Assembly (NCBI RefSeq): GCF_019175385.1
Contig: NC_083344.1
Location: 10,630,725 to 10,694,724 of the forward strand
DNA: 64,000 nucleotides
Origin: Lycium barbarum
Taxonomy: Eukaryota > Streptophyta > Magnoliopsida > Solanales > Solanaceae
Reading direction: 5' to 3'
Shown: positions 24,286 through 36,194 of the stretch, piece by piece
Numbering within the stretch: position 1 is the first letter of the stretch
Layout of the letters: every line of letters starts with the position of its first letter
Program-made: the position numbers and the translations under genes
The notes under the pieces: generated by a model
The model's database searches: none
What the model was told of the DNA's origin: nothing
Seen by the model: only the letters and a program-made list of their open reading frames with translations

Positions 24286-25500
24286 GTCCTTAGACTCAAC
24301 GTGGCCTAAATACGCCACAGACTCCAACCAAAACTCGCACTTCGAAAACTTAGCAAACAAGCTATTCTTCTTCAATAACCCATGTACAATGCGAAGATGG
24401 CTCTCATGATCCTCTCTACTCTTGGAATACACCAAGATATCATCAATAAACACAATCATAAAGGAGTCAAGGAATGGCCTAAAGATGTCATTTATCAAAG
24501 TCATAAATGCAGCCGGGGCATTGGTAAGTCCAAATGACATCACCAGAAACTCATAATGTCCATATTTCGTCCGAAAGGATGTCTTCGGAATATCCTCAAC
24601 TGGTGGTAGCCTGAACGCAAGTCAATCTTCGATAACACTGAAGCACCTGAAGCTGGTCAAATAAATCATCAATACGAGACATATGACACTTGTTCCGAAT
24701 AGTAACCTTGTTCAGCTGCCGATAGTCAATACACATTCTCATAGATCCATCCTTCTTCTTCACAAATAACACAGGAGCACCCCAAGGGGAGACACTCGGT
24801 CTAATGAACCCCTTGCTCAATAAATTCTGTAACTTCTTCTTAAGCTCTCTTAACTCGGCAAGTGCCATTTGATATGGCAGAATAGAAATAGGGCGAGTGC
24901 TCGGGTCTAAGTCAATATAGAAATTAATGTCGCAATCGGGTGGCATACCTGGCAGATTAGTCGAGAATACCTCCGTGAACTTACTCACAATAGGAATGGA
25001 CTCAAGGGGTGGAGATTCAACTGTAGTGTCACGCACATGAGCCAGATAAGCTAAACACCCCTTGTTGACTAATTTCTTCGCCTGAAGGAAGGAAATAATC
25101 TTCTTCGGAGCAGGGCTAGAAGTACCCTCCACTAAAGTCTAGGAATGCCCAGAATGGCTAAAGTGACTGTCTTGGCATGACAGTCCATGATCGCATGATA
25201 AGGAGAGAGCCAGGTTATACCCAAGATAATGTCAAAATTCACCATGTCAAGTATCATTAAATCTACCCAAGTGTCATAACCCATAAAAGTAACCAAACAC
25301 GACTGATAAACTCGATCAACCACAACAGAATCTCCGATCAGAGTAGACACATAAACAGGTACAGCTATACTATCACAAGGCAAATCCCAATCAATGGCAT
25401 GATATGCAGACACATACTAATAAGTGGATCAAGGATCAAATAACACAGATGCTTCTCTATGTCGGACAGAAACGGTACCTGAAATAATAGCATCTGAGGC
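24286..25500 (-). pseudogene. Element C pol remnant: protease and reverse transcriptase
   Basis: On the minus strand the pieces run protease (about 25500-25135), then reverse transcriptase (25132-24286). The retropepsin region is recognisable by VSAYHAIDWDLPC and the following DSVVVDRVYQSC, but the catalytic DPGST box is broken by stops. RT has [33 protein letters not shown] and the active-site [10 protein letters not shown], and stops after YLGHV at the inserted LTR. There is a frameshift near 25132 between protease and RT and another near 24570-24600 inside RT. The polyprotein would copy element RNA into DNA in cytoplasmic particles. This copy is non-functional and lacks RNase H and integrase. 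Confidence 0.85.
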
Positions 25501-25559
25501 CTATGCCTTGGGTCTACCTGGGAATGAGTAATACTAGGCCCCATCACGTCCAGACTGAG

Positions 25560-27021
25560 ATCCACCTCTTGAACTTTAGGACCCATCTTTACCAGCCTGA
25601 GATCCACCTCTTGAACTTTGGGACCCACCTTTACCAGCCTGAGATCCACCTCTAGAAACCTGAGAACCGTCGTGGCCTGAATGAGCACCGCCTTTCTGAG
25701 AAGCACCTCTTCGGTTACCTGAAGATGCCAAAGTCCTCTGGGACTGATGACGCTTCCTGGGTTGGGGACACTCTCTAGCAAAATGACCAAGCTCTTTACA
25801 TGCAAAATAGCCCTTAGCGAGTGGAGATTGATAGACTGAAGCTGAAGACCCAGCTGGAACAATTTTGTCTGCTGGTCGAGAGAACAAGCTCTCAGCCTAG
25901 ATGGCCCACAAGAGGAAGCCAGCAAAGCTAAATGCACAAGGCTGCTGAAATAGGGCTAATACGGCCTAGAAGACTATCCGGCGCCTCTCGAGCTGGAACC
26001 CCCATAACTTCTAAACTGTTGCTGCCTCTTTTCACTACCCCTTTCAAATGCGTGGGCCTTAGCGGCCTCGACTAAAGAAGCATTCCCAACGATGGACTGG
26101 AAAGAAGCCCCCATGGCCTCAAGTTGAAGGCAAGGAATATGAAGAGAACCAACGAGCCCACCAACAAAGTGCCGAATCCTGTCAGGCTCAGTAGGAATAA
26201 AAGGAGCTGAATAACGAGCCAAATGCGAGTAATGAGTAACATAGGCCTCCACAGACAATCCCTTTGCTACAGATGTAGAAACTCATTCCTTTGTGCCTTT
26301 CTCAAAGCCTGGGGCACATACTTCTCAAGGAAGGCCCGATAAAACTGTGTCCAAGTCAGTAGAGGAGAACCCTCAGGTCGGCAAGCAATAAAATACCTTT
26401 ACCAAGTCTTCACGTCTCCGTGAAACTGGTAGCATACATAGTCAACTCCATGGGACTCTACAATCCCCATCCTATGTAACAACTCATGCATGTCCAAGAT
26501 GAACTCATCCGCATCTTCTCCAGAAGTGCCCGAGAATCTCGGTGGCTTTAACTTTCTAAACGTACCAACTAGATTATAATCAGTCAAGGTCATAACAGGG
26601 CCCGCCACGGGTCTAAAATCATCTCTCGGGCTGGAACTGTATCCATTTGCAGAGCCATAACCACAGCAGGGTGTGCTAAATAAGCCGGTCTCTGCTCAGG
26701 GGTCATTGCCCTAACCCTAGTCTGCGATCCTCCGTCCGGAGAAGTACCACCAACGTTATCTTGCCGGGCATCCAAATGGAGTAGAACACGAGACATAGTA
26801 TCTTGCATCATCTGCTCTGAAGTGGCCTCAGAGTGTGCCCGTGCTTGAGCCACATCATCCCCAGCGGCCTGGTCTCGAACCTGCTGAACCTTCGGCTCTG
26901 GAGACGGAGATCTCTCACGCCGCTGTCCTACCGTAGGAGCCTTGCCCCTGGCTGGGGCATCCCCGCGGCCTGTAGCTCGACTAGGCCCTCTGGCTATCGT
27001 TTGCCCTCTCGTGCCAGCCAT
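25560..27021 (-). pseudogene. Element C gag remnant
   Basis: The likely start is the ATG at 27021 (MAGTRGQTIARG), about 270 nt after the LTR edge; the upstream in-frame Met at 27039 is less likely. Segments in three frames cover the basic/Pro-rich N-terminus (27021-26590), the capsid core (26608-26399, then 26258-25974, with a stop near 26265) and the zinc knuckle (25887-25576). The knuckle reads YFACKELGHFAREC, so the first Cys of CxxCxxxxHxxxxC has become Tyr. The tail has a repeated GGSQxxRGGSQAGK pattern, copied at 9- to 24-codon spacing. Gag packages the element RNA. At least three frame breaks make this copy inactive. ORF 25365-25937 is an alternative-frame shadow. Confidence 0.8.
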
Positions 27022-27289
27022 AACTTCGGGCTCTAGCACCTGGTCTCGGGCTATCGTAGCTCGAATTCACACCATCTGTGAGAGAAGAAATAAGAGTCAG
27101 ATACCAATTCGATTGTTCTAGATACCATTCAGAATAAAGTAGCACGAAAGAATGAAAGAAAGTGGAGTTTCCTAAATGTCCTATAGCCTCTCGTAGATAA
27201 GTACAGAGCTCATCGTACTGATCCACGAAACTCTACTAGACACGCTTTTGTATTTATAGACAGAATAACCTAGGGCTCTGATACCAACT
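27022..27289 (-). other. Element C leader with tRNA-iMet primer-binding site
   Basis: The minus strand reads TGGTATCAGAGCCC from 27286 downward, three bases after the 5' LTR end, complementary to the 3' end of plant initiator-Met tRNA. This fixes the LTR boundary and the orientation. The remaining 250 bases are a short leader to the gag ATG. ORF 26981-27226 runs through it but is not supported. Confidence 0.85.
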
Positions 27290-29647
27290 TGTCACGACCC
27301 AATTTCGCTAAGTCGCACGTGCACCTACCTTTCCAATCTGGTAGGCGAACCCTTATCCTAACAATCTTAGAAACATGAAATTATAATTAAATTAGAAGAA
27401 GAGATAGAAACACGAAAGTCTGACATAATAATAGATAAATAATGCGGTGATACATCAAAACCACCCCAGAATTTGTCTAGTCATACAAGAGCAACTAACT
27501 CGAATCTATAAGTCTGTAGGTAATAATAGTACATTAATAGTCTCAATATGTCTCAGAATATCAAGTAAGACATAAATAAAAGAAGAATCTTCAAGGCGGC
27601 GAACGTCCTCGTGCTTGCCCGGTAAGACTCTAAACAACAACCCTCGAACAACCATCAGCCATGAGGAGTAGAGGTCGAACCTACCTAGAACTCTGCATTC
27701 ATAAAAGAATGCATCAAGTGCAGGTTAGTACAAACAATAAGTACTGGTAGGTATCATAAGCCGACTAAGATTAGCTAACATATATCAAGGCAATAAAGTA
27801 AGATAAACAGGTAAATCAACAAGGTATAGTCAATCACGAGACAGTAACCAGGTACACGTCACTCTTATCCAACTGAGCCCAGCTCATAATAGTGTTTACT
27901 TGTATATCATCAATATATCATGAAGGATAAGAATGCATGCAATGCATAAGTTTAATGTTAATAATCAAATCAATATCAAAAGTACCACACATGGGTACAC
28001 CAAAAATATCAATAAAAGGCTACAGAATAAGCCATAATAGAATCATTATCCTCATCTGAAACGACAACAAGTAAGGTGCTACAATATCATAATCAAGATA
28101 TATCAAGTCACCAATATCTACTATCTCCACGTGGCATCGAGCCAACAATAGAACAAGATAAGTCATAACACAATGGGGTGGCTAACCCCCAAATCATACA
28201 ACAAGGCCCAACCTAAGACAATATCCAATCTAACTTCATACCCGAAGGTTTATAAACATTCTCCGACAATATCGTCTAAATATATGCTTCACTAAATGAA
28301 GTCTCACGATAGGGTATACTGTAACCTACCTGGAAACCCGAACAGTAAGGTCTCCACAATCACACCTTAGTATTTCCTTTCCTTTGAGCCTTGAGGTAAT
28401 TAAAGTCTAAGCATATTCAAATCATGAAATTAGCATCAAGAAGAACATCAATTAAACCCTAATTATATTCAAGACCCAAATCCCCAACTTATATAATGGG
28501 TTTTATGAACCAGAAGGGTGAAATTAGGAATCTAAAGGTTCTAACATGAAATTAAAGCCCTAGGTGATCAATTCCCATCCATATCAAGCTAGAATAACCA
28601 AAAATTTACTCAAATTCGGATTCTAGGTAAAATCCCTAAATTTGGGTATAAACCCTAACTTCCAATCCCATAGTTTAGCCACTAATAAGGAAGAAATTAT
28701 TCAATAAAAGATTCTTATCATTAATTCCATGCTTAAAGAAGCTAACCCAACCAATAAATCAAGATTACAAAGCCTAGAAGAAGAACTCATTGAACCTTCT
28801 TTTAATTCTTAAACTCTTAGTGAAATAGCATGATAATGAAATGCTAAGGTGATAATGAAATCACGGACTAGGAAAGAAGATAGAAGGACTTACCACCAAG
28901 ATTTTACCCCCAAGAATTGCCTTTAACAGCTCCCAATAACTTAGTTTTCGGAGTAGTAATGAATGAAGGACTTATGGCTTTTAACACTTCATTTAATGAA
29001 ATTAACTGCTCGTCACCTGCTTCCGCGACCATTACTGCTTCAGCGGCCCCATGACCACTACAGCGGTCTTTCCCAAATCACATAGGCCACTTAAGCGGCA
29101 GGGTGACCGCTAAAGCGGTACCGTTGCCGAGGTGCTGGTGCCGCCAAAGCGGGCACCAGACACCAGAAATCCCAAGTTTTTCACACTCTCAGCCTGATTT
29201 TCGACTATCTCCCGAGGCTATCTGCTCATATAGTAAATATGCAAACGTACATAAAAACACACTACGAACGCACTCGTGGCCTTGGAATTCCCAATGGAGG
29301 TTCGTTGACCGAGTCAAACCCCGATAACTCAACATTAACTTCCCAACTCAAGTCTTGAAATGCACCCGTGTGCATTGGGAACCGAGCCAAATATACAACC
29401 AAGTTCTAAATGATCATCCGAACCTCTCGAAATTGACGAATTTTTAAAAAAGATCCGTTTACCCAAATGTCAACTTTGAGTTAACCCTTTTTCGCTTAAA
29501 GCCCATTTTTCCCAAAGAGTCACCCAAATCACATCCAATCACCTCGGGAAGCATGTCAACAGTTTCGTCGGGTCAAATGTGAGCTAAACAAGCTCGGACA
29601 AGGGTCAAAAGTGTCGAATGACTATAATGACAAAATGGGTTGTTACA
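27290..29647 (-). repeat. 5' LTR of element C (2358 bp)
   Basis: The minus strand runs TGTAACAACCC to GGGTCGTGACA. It contains CCGCT/AGCGG palindromes at about 29010-29150 (e.g. CCGCTAAAGCGG at 29108-29119). ORF 29103-29327 is a shadow of this GC-rich part. Confidence 0.85.
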
Positions 29648-30500
29648 TTATTATATACTAAGGTGGTTTATTTCCGGTTTGGTTTATAGTTGACCTAGTA
29701 CATCTGGCTTTATTTCGACTGACGGACCACAAATTTCTCTACAATTATAATAAAACAAAAAATTCTTAAATTTACAACTTTAATAGTACATCCTTCCCTA
29801 TATAAAATCGACCAAAAGTTCAAACTCCTTCATTGTCTTTTTTTTTTTTTTGGAAAAAACTCCTCCATCGTGTCTTTTCTTGATCAAACTCCTCTATTAT
29901 ATTTCTTAATTAACATACCTGAGGACAACGATTGGAGAGCTTCTGGGCTCTAGAGAGAAGAAAAATCGACTGGAGAAATTGGTCTTGATAGAGAAGAGAG
30001 TGAAAGAGAGAAGGGGACTTACTCATATTTTAGGAGAAAGAGAGAGGGGCATTGTATATTTTATTACAAGTCACAGGGACTTAAGTGTATAACTTAATAC
30101 CTCCAAAACTCTTAAAATTATGAAATGTACCCCATTCCCCTTTTTCTAAACCTTAATATTGAAAAATAATTAAAAAAGAAATTGACTGGCTTTATTCTCA
30201 ATTGAAACTCCACAAATCTTCTCCAGTTTCAAAGTGAAAACTTTAGCCGTTCAGTTTCAGAAGAGCAAAATCTTAAACAGACCAATGGGATATTGGTAAA
30301 AATAAGAAAAAGGGATAAAATCTTTGGAGGGACAATTAATTATAGGTGACTAAAAAGTTTCAAAATTGAGTGGAGGTAACTCAAGTTTTTTTTTATTGAG
30401 TAGAGGTGATAAACTTTGGACTAGTGATTAAGGACTTTTGACCATATTCCAACTTGCCAGTTTTGTTTTTAACACTTTAGCCCTAAGATTTATTTTTAAC
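29648..30500. other. No gene seen
   Basis: AT-rich DNA between element C and the microsatellite tract. A purine-rich stretch GAGAGAAGAAAAATCGACTG occurs near 29950-30050, but no coding signal or clear repeat is visible. Confidence 0.55.
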
Positions 30501-30519
30501 ACTATGCCCTCCTTCTTCT

Positions 30520-30803
30520 TGCCCTCCTCCTCCTCCTCCTCCTCCCCCTCCTCTTCTTCTGTTGCTCTCTTCTTGTTCTCCTTCTTTCGTTGTTCTTTCT
30601 TCTTCTTCTTCTTCTTCTTCTTCTTCTTCTTCTTCTTCTTCTTCTTCTTCTTCTTCTTCTCCTTCTTTTGCTGCTACTTTCTATTTTTTATTCTTCTTCT
30701 TGGTCCGCCATTTTCTTCTTCTTCTTCTTCTTCTTCTTCTTCTTCTTCTTCTTCTTCTTCTTCTTCTTCTTCTTCTTCTTCTTCTTCTTCTTCTTCTTCT
30801 TCC
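30520..30803 (+). repeat. CTT/CTC microsatellites
   Basis: A (TCC)n run lies at about 30523-30551, followed by (TTC)n at 30598-30660 and 30713-30802. All three forward frames are open across it, giving Ser, Phe or Leu runs; the ORFs at 30438-30926 are products of the repeat, not genes. Confidence 0.95.
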
Positions 30804-31334
30804 GCCGTCATTGCTCAAGAAAGAAAAAAATTAAAATCATCCAACTTTGCAATTTATTTGACTGAATTTCATTCATGTAGCACTGGGCATTACTTCATAA
30901 GTGTTTTCCGCTCATTTGGTGAGTAAAACAATGCTGTTTTGTTTCAATTATTCATCTGGGTATAGTTGCTGATTTTTTAACAATTTGTAGTAGCAGTTGC
31001 AGTTGTTGCAACAAGTGCTAAAGCTGCTGTATAAGAGCTTCTGAATTTTTTGTAACAATTGTTGTAGTTTCTGCAACAGTTACAATAAATTATGCAGTTT
31101 TTGCAATAGATGTACTAATATGTTGCAACAATCACTAAAAATGTGTATAAATAATTTACAACAGCTGTTGTACTTTATGCAATAACTGTGAAATCTGTTA
31201 GAGAGCTTCTACTCTTTCCTACTCTGTTAGGACATATTTTACAGTTGTTGGTTGAAACAGAGACTGAAGCTGTCTCCAACAACTAAGTAAGTGGTTGGAA
31301 CAAGTTACTTACTTGTTGCAACAAGTAAGTTAGT

Positions 31335-31707
31335 GGGAAAATACATAAAAACCCGATAATGTATACTCGGATTAATTATGACGCACCCAACCTTTGCGGG
31401 CGACCTATTACCCCCTGGCCTTATTTTTTCTGTATTTTTGTACCTTTTTCGGCTGACGTGGCACAATCAAAATTTGATGTCCAGTTTCACAGTGGAGAGT
31501 GTGTCACACTTTCCGCCACATTGGCGCCACGTCAATTCCACATTCTCTTCCTCTTCTTCTTTCTCTTCTTCTTCTTCTTCCTCCTCCTCTTCCTCCTCTT
31601 CTTCTTCTTCTTCTTCTTCTTCTTCTTCTTCTTCTTCTTCTTCTTCTTCTTCTTCTTCTTCTTCTTCTTCTTCTTCTTCTTCTTCTTCTTCTTCTTCTTC
31701 TTCTTCT

Positions 31708-31745
<38 letters not shown>

Positions 31746-32964
31746 CTCTTCCTCTTCTTCTTCTTCTTCTTCTTCTTCTTCTTCATTTCAAGAAATCAAT
31801 CAACCCATTTTCCTCAATTAACACACACATATTCAATTTCATCATCAATCATAAAAAGCTTATTTTTAAAAAATCAACCAACTCATATTCTTTCTCTATT
31901 AACACACACACACATTCAACCCATTTTCTTCCTTCATTAACACACACACATTCAATTTCATCAACATTCATACATATCTTTTCAAGAAATCAACCAACCC
32001 ATTTTCTTCCTCCATTAACAGACACACATTGAAGGGCAACCAGTCCATTTGAAGGGCAGTTCGTGTAATTTCTTCATTGTTTATTTTGTAAACAACGGAG
32101 GGCAATTCGTGCAACCAGTCCATTTGAAGGACAATTTGTGTAAACAATGAAGGGAAACTAGTCCATTTGAAGGGTAGTTCGTGCAATTTCTTCATTGTTT
32201 ATTTTGTAAACAATAAAGGGCAATTCGTACAATAAACATTTTTGAACAACCAGTCCATTTGAGGGGCAATTCGTGCAATTTCTTCATTGTTTATTTTGAA
32301 GAAAATGGGTTCAATATGTGTGTGTGTTAATGGAGGAAGAAAATGGATTGAATGTGTGTGTTTTGGTGGAGGAAGAATATGGGTTGGTTGATTTCTTGAA
32401 AAGATATTTATGATTGATGAAAGAAATTGAATGTGTGTGTGTTAATAAAGGAAGAAAATGGGTTGAATGAGTGTTGTTAATTTTGAAGACAATGGGTTGG
32501 ATGTGTGTGTGTGTGTGTGTGTGAGTGTGTGTGTTAATGGAGGAAGAAAATGGGTTGAATGTGTGTGTGTGTTAATGGAGGAAGAAAATGGGTTGATGGA
32601 TTTCTTGAAATGAAGAAGAAGGATTTAGTGATGAAGAAGACAAAATTAATGGAGGGTTTAATGGTTAATTAGAGGTTAATTAGTGTAAATATAATTAATA
32701 AAAGAAAAATCAAATTAAAAAAAGAAAGGAAAAGTGGCACTGATGTGACAGTGATGTGGCACTGACGTGGCACCAATGTAGCGAAGAGCGTGCAATACTC
32801 TCCACTGTGCAACTGGGCATCAAATTTTGATTGTGCCACGTCAGCCGAAAAAGGTACAAGAATACAGAAAAAATAAGGCCAGGGGGGTAATAGGTCGCCC
32901 GCAAAAGTTGGGTGCATCATAATTAATCCGAGTATACGTTGGGGGGATTTTTATGTATTTTCCC
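31335..32964. mobile_element. Palindromic MULE-like element with CTT microsatellite
   Basis: The ends GGGAAAATACATAAAAAC and, inverted, GGGAAAATACATAAAAAT start inverted repeats of about 190 bp that share TATACTCGGATTAATTATGA, GGCTGACGTGGCACAATCAA and TGGAGAGT. A perfect 9-bp duplication TAAGTTAGT (31326-31334 and 32965-32973) marks Mutator-type insertion into the larger MULE. The inner flanks are also inverted (AACCCATTTTCTTCC...TTAACACACACA on the left, its complement on the right), so nearly the whole element folds back. The centre (32030-32290) holds direct repeats of CAGTCCATTTGAAGGGCA. No transposase coding. Confidence 0.85.
31552..31784 (+). repeat. Long CTT microsatellite
   Basis: About 230 bp of (CTT)n with a few CTC interruptions inside the left arm of the palindromic element. 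ORFs at 31359-32032 and the minus-strand Lys-run ORF 31532-31786 are translations of it. The right arm has only a short AAGAAGAAGG remnant, so the tract expanded on one side. Confidence 0.95.
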
Positions 32965-33489
32965 TAAGTTAGTTTTTCCAACAAGTCACTTAGTTATTGC
33001 ATTTTGTTGTGAAACAGAGACAAAAACTGAAGCTGTCTCCAACAAATAAGTGAGTTGTTGCAACAAGTTACTTATTTTTTCCAACAAGACATTTAGTTGT
33101 TGTATTTTGTTATGTAATAGAGTCAAAAACTGAAGCTGTCTCCAACAGATAAGTGAGCTATTGCAACAAGTAACTTACTTATTGCAACAAGTCACTTATT
33201 TGTTCCAACAAGTCACTTAGTTGTTGTATTTTGTTCTAAACAGATAAAAGCTTAAGCTGTCTCCAACAAGTAACCAATTTGTTGCAACAAATAGCTTACT
33301 TGTTGCGCCAATAAGTTACTAGTTCCAACAAGTCCTTTAGTTGTTGCATTTTGTTATGAAATAGAGACAAAAACTGAAGCTGTCTCCATCAAATGAGTGA
33401 GCTGCTCCAACAAGTCACTTAGTTGTTGGATTTTGTTATTATACTATCATGACTAATTTTCTTAAAACAAAATATCTTCAGGTACGTTA

Positions 33490-33990
33490 ATGGGGGACTC
33501 AATAATAATAGGTGTCAATTTCCATGTTGAATGGATCGAGAAGAACAATCGGTTTATTTGGCGATGGAAGGGTAGTCACATGTTAGAGACAATAGCGATG
33601 ACTGTCCAAAGAGATGTTGAGTTTGATGATTTTGTGAACTTAATCATCACCTATTGTGAATTTACTTATGAACCGAAAAAACTTTTTATCATTTATATGC
33701 ATAACTTTTTTGAAAACCAGAGGGTTTCTCCTTTTAAGATAACCGATCAGGCTCGTTTGTGTACTTATTTGAATGATGTAGCTAGGCCAATTTTAAGGGT
33801 ATACGTGGTTGGAAGTCTGGTAGAGAACCATAATTTAGCTCAAGACCAACAAGATATAGTAAATGATAAATTGGATGGGGTGGATATGAATATTCGAGAT
33901 AATGAAAGTGGGGGTGAGCTAATTCCTATACTCGAAGTTGCTAGTAATACACCGTGTGGTGCACAATCTTCACAGTCCATCCATGTTTAA
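33490..33990 (+). CDS. MULE transposase N-terminal (MuDR-type) ORF, truncated
   Basis: A clean 166-codon ORF begins MGDSIIIGVNFHVEWIE, followed by FIWRWKGSHMLE. It continues with SPFKITDQARLCTYL and an acidic tail, a layout typical of the N-terminal domain of plant Mutator-like transposases. After the stop (34 bp before the next homology) the same frame region reads DDEMGFYKGMSFKNK and then TVYCFRCVHPN, the start of the conserved MuDR DNA-binding region. The DDE catalytic domain and zinc finger are absent. A stop after IHV and a 20-bp tandem duplication (AATGTCATTCAAGAA-type, 34018-34056) separate the parts. An upstream CAG/GTACG may be a splice or leader feature. The ORF is open, but on this evidence the protein cannot transpose the element. 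Confidence 0.6.
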   Translation: MGDSIIIGVNFHVEWIEKNNRFIWRWKGSHMLETIAMTVQRDVEFDDFVNLIITYCEFTYEPKKLFIIYMHNFFENQRVSPFKITDQARLCTYLNDVARPILRVYVVGSLVENHNLAQDQQDIVNDKLDGVDMNIRDNESGGELIPILEVASNTPCGAQSSQSIHV

Positions 33991-34262
33991 GATGATGAAA
34001 TGGGTTTTTATAAAGGAATGTCATTCAAGAACAAGGAATGTCATTCAAGAAACAAGTTTAATTCGCGCACTGTGTATTGCTTTAGATGTGTACATCCGAA
34101 TTAAGTTCTAGCAAACCCGGAAGAAAGTGACAAAGAGGAGGCATGGAATCGGGAAATCATTGCCAACGAGGAAAAACAAATTCTCCTTATGCAAAACAGC
34201 TGGCCGCAAAAAAATAACATATCCAAGCTGAAACGCTCCATAGTTGTTAATTGCACTGTGTT
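33991..34262 (+). pseudogene. MULE transposase remnant joined across a deletion
   Basis: The first part matches the FYKGM-FKNK and VYCFRC motifs of MULE transposases. After the stop at about 34103 a different frame reads EESDKEEAWNREIIANEE, which may be the far end of the same ORF. The roughly 500-codon transposase core that should lie between is missing. Confidence 0.5.
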
Positions 34263-34786
34263 GTAATAATAGTTATCTGTTGGAACTTTTATGACATTTT
34301 AATGTTGTTCTTTCTTAGAATGGTAATTTTTGTTCTTGTGAACTTAGTTTATATGATATGTTTATCGTGTTCAAATCACAAATGTGTGTATTCATGTCAA
34401 TAAATTACTGAACAGTTTCCAACAAGTGATGAATCTGTTGCAACATCTCTGTGACTTGTTGGTTTTTATCCAATAAGTAACAAGACTTGCTGCAGCAACT
34501 AACAAATTTTTGGGTTTTACCAACAAATGTATGTTCTTTTGTTAATAAATTTCTAAAAGATTTCCAGCAAGTAAGAAATCTATTGCAACAACTTACAGAT
34601 ATTGTTGCAGCAACTTGTAAGTTATTGAACATATTACAAAAAATGGAAGTTTTTAAGAAGTTTCAAATCTGTTGCAGCAACTAAGTTACATGTTGCGGTT
34701 TTTTCAACAAGTGGAGTGACTTGTTGCATAAATTGGGTAACTTGTTGTGTTTTATCCAACAAAAGTAAGGAATTATTCAGCAACTA

Positions 34787-34985
34787 TGTCACTTGCTGCA
34801 ACATATACATCACTTGGTGCAACAAATACTACAGTTGTCGCAACAGATACTACAGTTGTTGTAACAGGTACTAAACTCGCTGCAATAGATACTACACTTG
34901 TTGCAACATATAATACAGTTGTTACAACAGATACTACAGTTGTTGCACTAGATACTACAGTTGCTGTAACAGATACTACTTCATT
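34787..34985 (+). repeat. 24-bp tandem repeat
   Basis: The unit is ACTACAGTTGTTGCAACAGAT with variants, about eight copies. Because 24 is a multiple of three it keeps a frame open (8-residue period TTVVATDT in 34747-34998), but the reverse strand is also open and there is no other sign of coding. It derives from the GTTGCAAC array. Confidence 0.85.
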
Positions 34986-34997
34986 CATCCATATGTA

Positions 34998-35740
34998 ATG
35001 ATCAACAAAGGAAATCAATGATATTTAGTGATAAAGAATGGAAATCAACAATATTTAGTGATCAATATATATACTCAATCAATTTAATGGTGTTTTGAGT
35101 CAAGATAGATGATCAACTAAGTCCACTATGCACTAAATGGAGTGATCATTAGAGTGAATTGATGTGAACTACTTGATTCACCCATATTTAGTGATAAATA
35201 ATGGAAATCAACCATGTTTAGTGGTCAATATATAATCTTAATCAATTTGATGGTGTTTTGAGTCAGTATAGATGATCAACTAAGTCCACTATGCACTAAA
35301 TAGAGTGATCATTAGAGTGAATTGATGTGAACTACTTGATTCACCCATATTTAGTGACAAACAATGGAAATCAACCATATTAGTGATCAATATGTATACT
35401 AAATCAATTTGATGGTATTTTGAGTCAAGATTGATGATCAACTTAGTCCAATATGCACCTAATAGAGTTATAATTAGAGTGAATTGATGTGAACTGCTTG
35501 ATTTACCCATATTTAGTGATAAACAATGGAAATCAACCATATTTAGTGATTAATATATATACTTAATCAATTTGATGGTGTTTTAAGTCACGATGGATGA
35601 TCAACTAAGTCTACTATGCACTAAATGGAGTGATCAGTAGAGTGAATTGATGTGAAATACTTGATTTACCCGTATTTAGTGATAAACAATGGAAGTCAAT
35701 CATATTTAGTGATTAATAGATATACTTAAGTCACAGTGCA
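34998..35740 (+). repeat. 163-bp tandem array, about 4.5 copies
   Basis: ATCAATTTGATGGTGTTTTG and its variants recur near 35078, 35241, 35403 and 35566 (spacing 162-163). Each unit contains GATCAACTAAGTCCACTATG and CCCATATTTAGTGATAAACA. It is satellite-like, with no coding; ORF 35289-35540 is a shadow. Confidence 0.9.
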
Positions 35741-36194
35741 AGTACATTATTGCAACAACTAGGTATATTGTTGTTGTTGCAATAGAAGATCCATCTATTG
35801 TAACAGATTCCTTACTTGTTGCAACACCTTCAGCAGCTGTTGGATTATTTGCAACAGATTAATTATCTGTTGCAATAGATGGTGTATCTATTGAAACAAA
35901 TGATGTATTTGTTGCAACATATTACGCATCTGTTGCAATAATTTACGTATCTGTTGCAACATATTAGGCATCTGTTGCAGAATCTATTTTATTTTTACCA
36001 ACAGATTAGGCATTTGTTTCAACATATTTGGCACTTGTTTAAAACTATTGAAACAATATATAAGGGTACTGAACATAGAATACATATTTAACAAAATTAC
36101 ATAATGTCTTCAGCCACCGTAAGTCAAATGCAAACAAAACATAAGAGAAATTGTTTAATGCAAACATAACATAAGAGAAATTGTTTAAATTTAT

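Larger units (their letters stand above)
20523..29647 (-). mobile_element. Ty3/gypsy chromovirus-type element C, decayed
   Basis: The minus-strand element has outer ends TGTAACAACCC (29647) and ...GGATCGTGACA (20523) and a perfect TTATT duplication (20518-20522 and 29648-29652). The order on the minus strand is 5' LTR, PBS, gag, protease, RT, then an insertion/deletion scar, then a partial 3' LTR. RNase H, integrase and the front of the 3' LTR are missing. End type and polyprotein match elements A and B (probably the Tekay/Del lineage). Confidence 0.85.

Noticed and set aside
30438..32032. Long Ser, Phe, Leu or Lys homopolymer ORFs
   Set aside because: Translations of CTT microsatellites; every frame is open.
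34747..34998. 83-residue Thr/Val repeat protein
   Set aside because: The 24-bp tandem repeat keeps both strands open; no start context, no neighbours or homologues to support coding.
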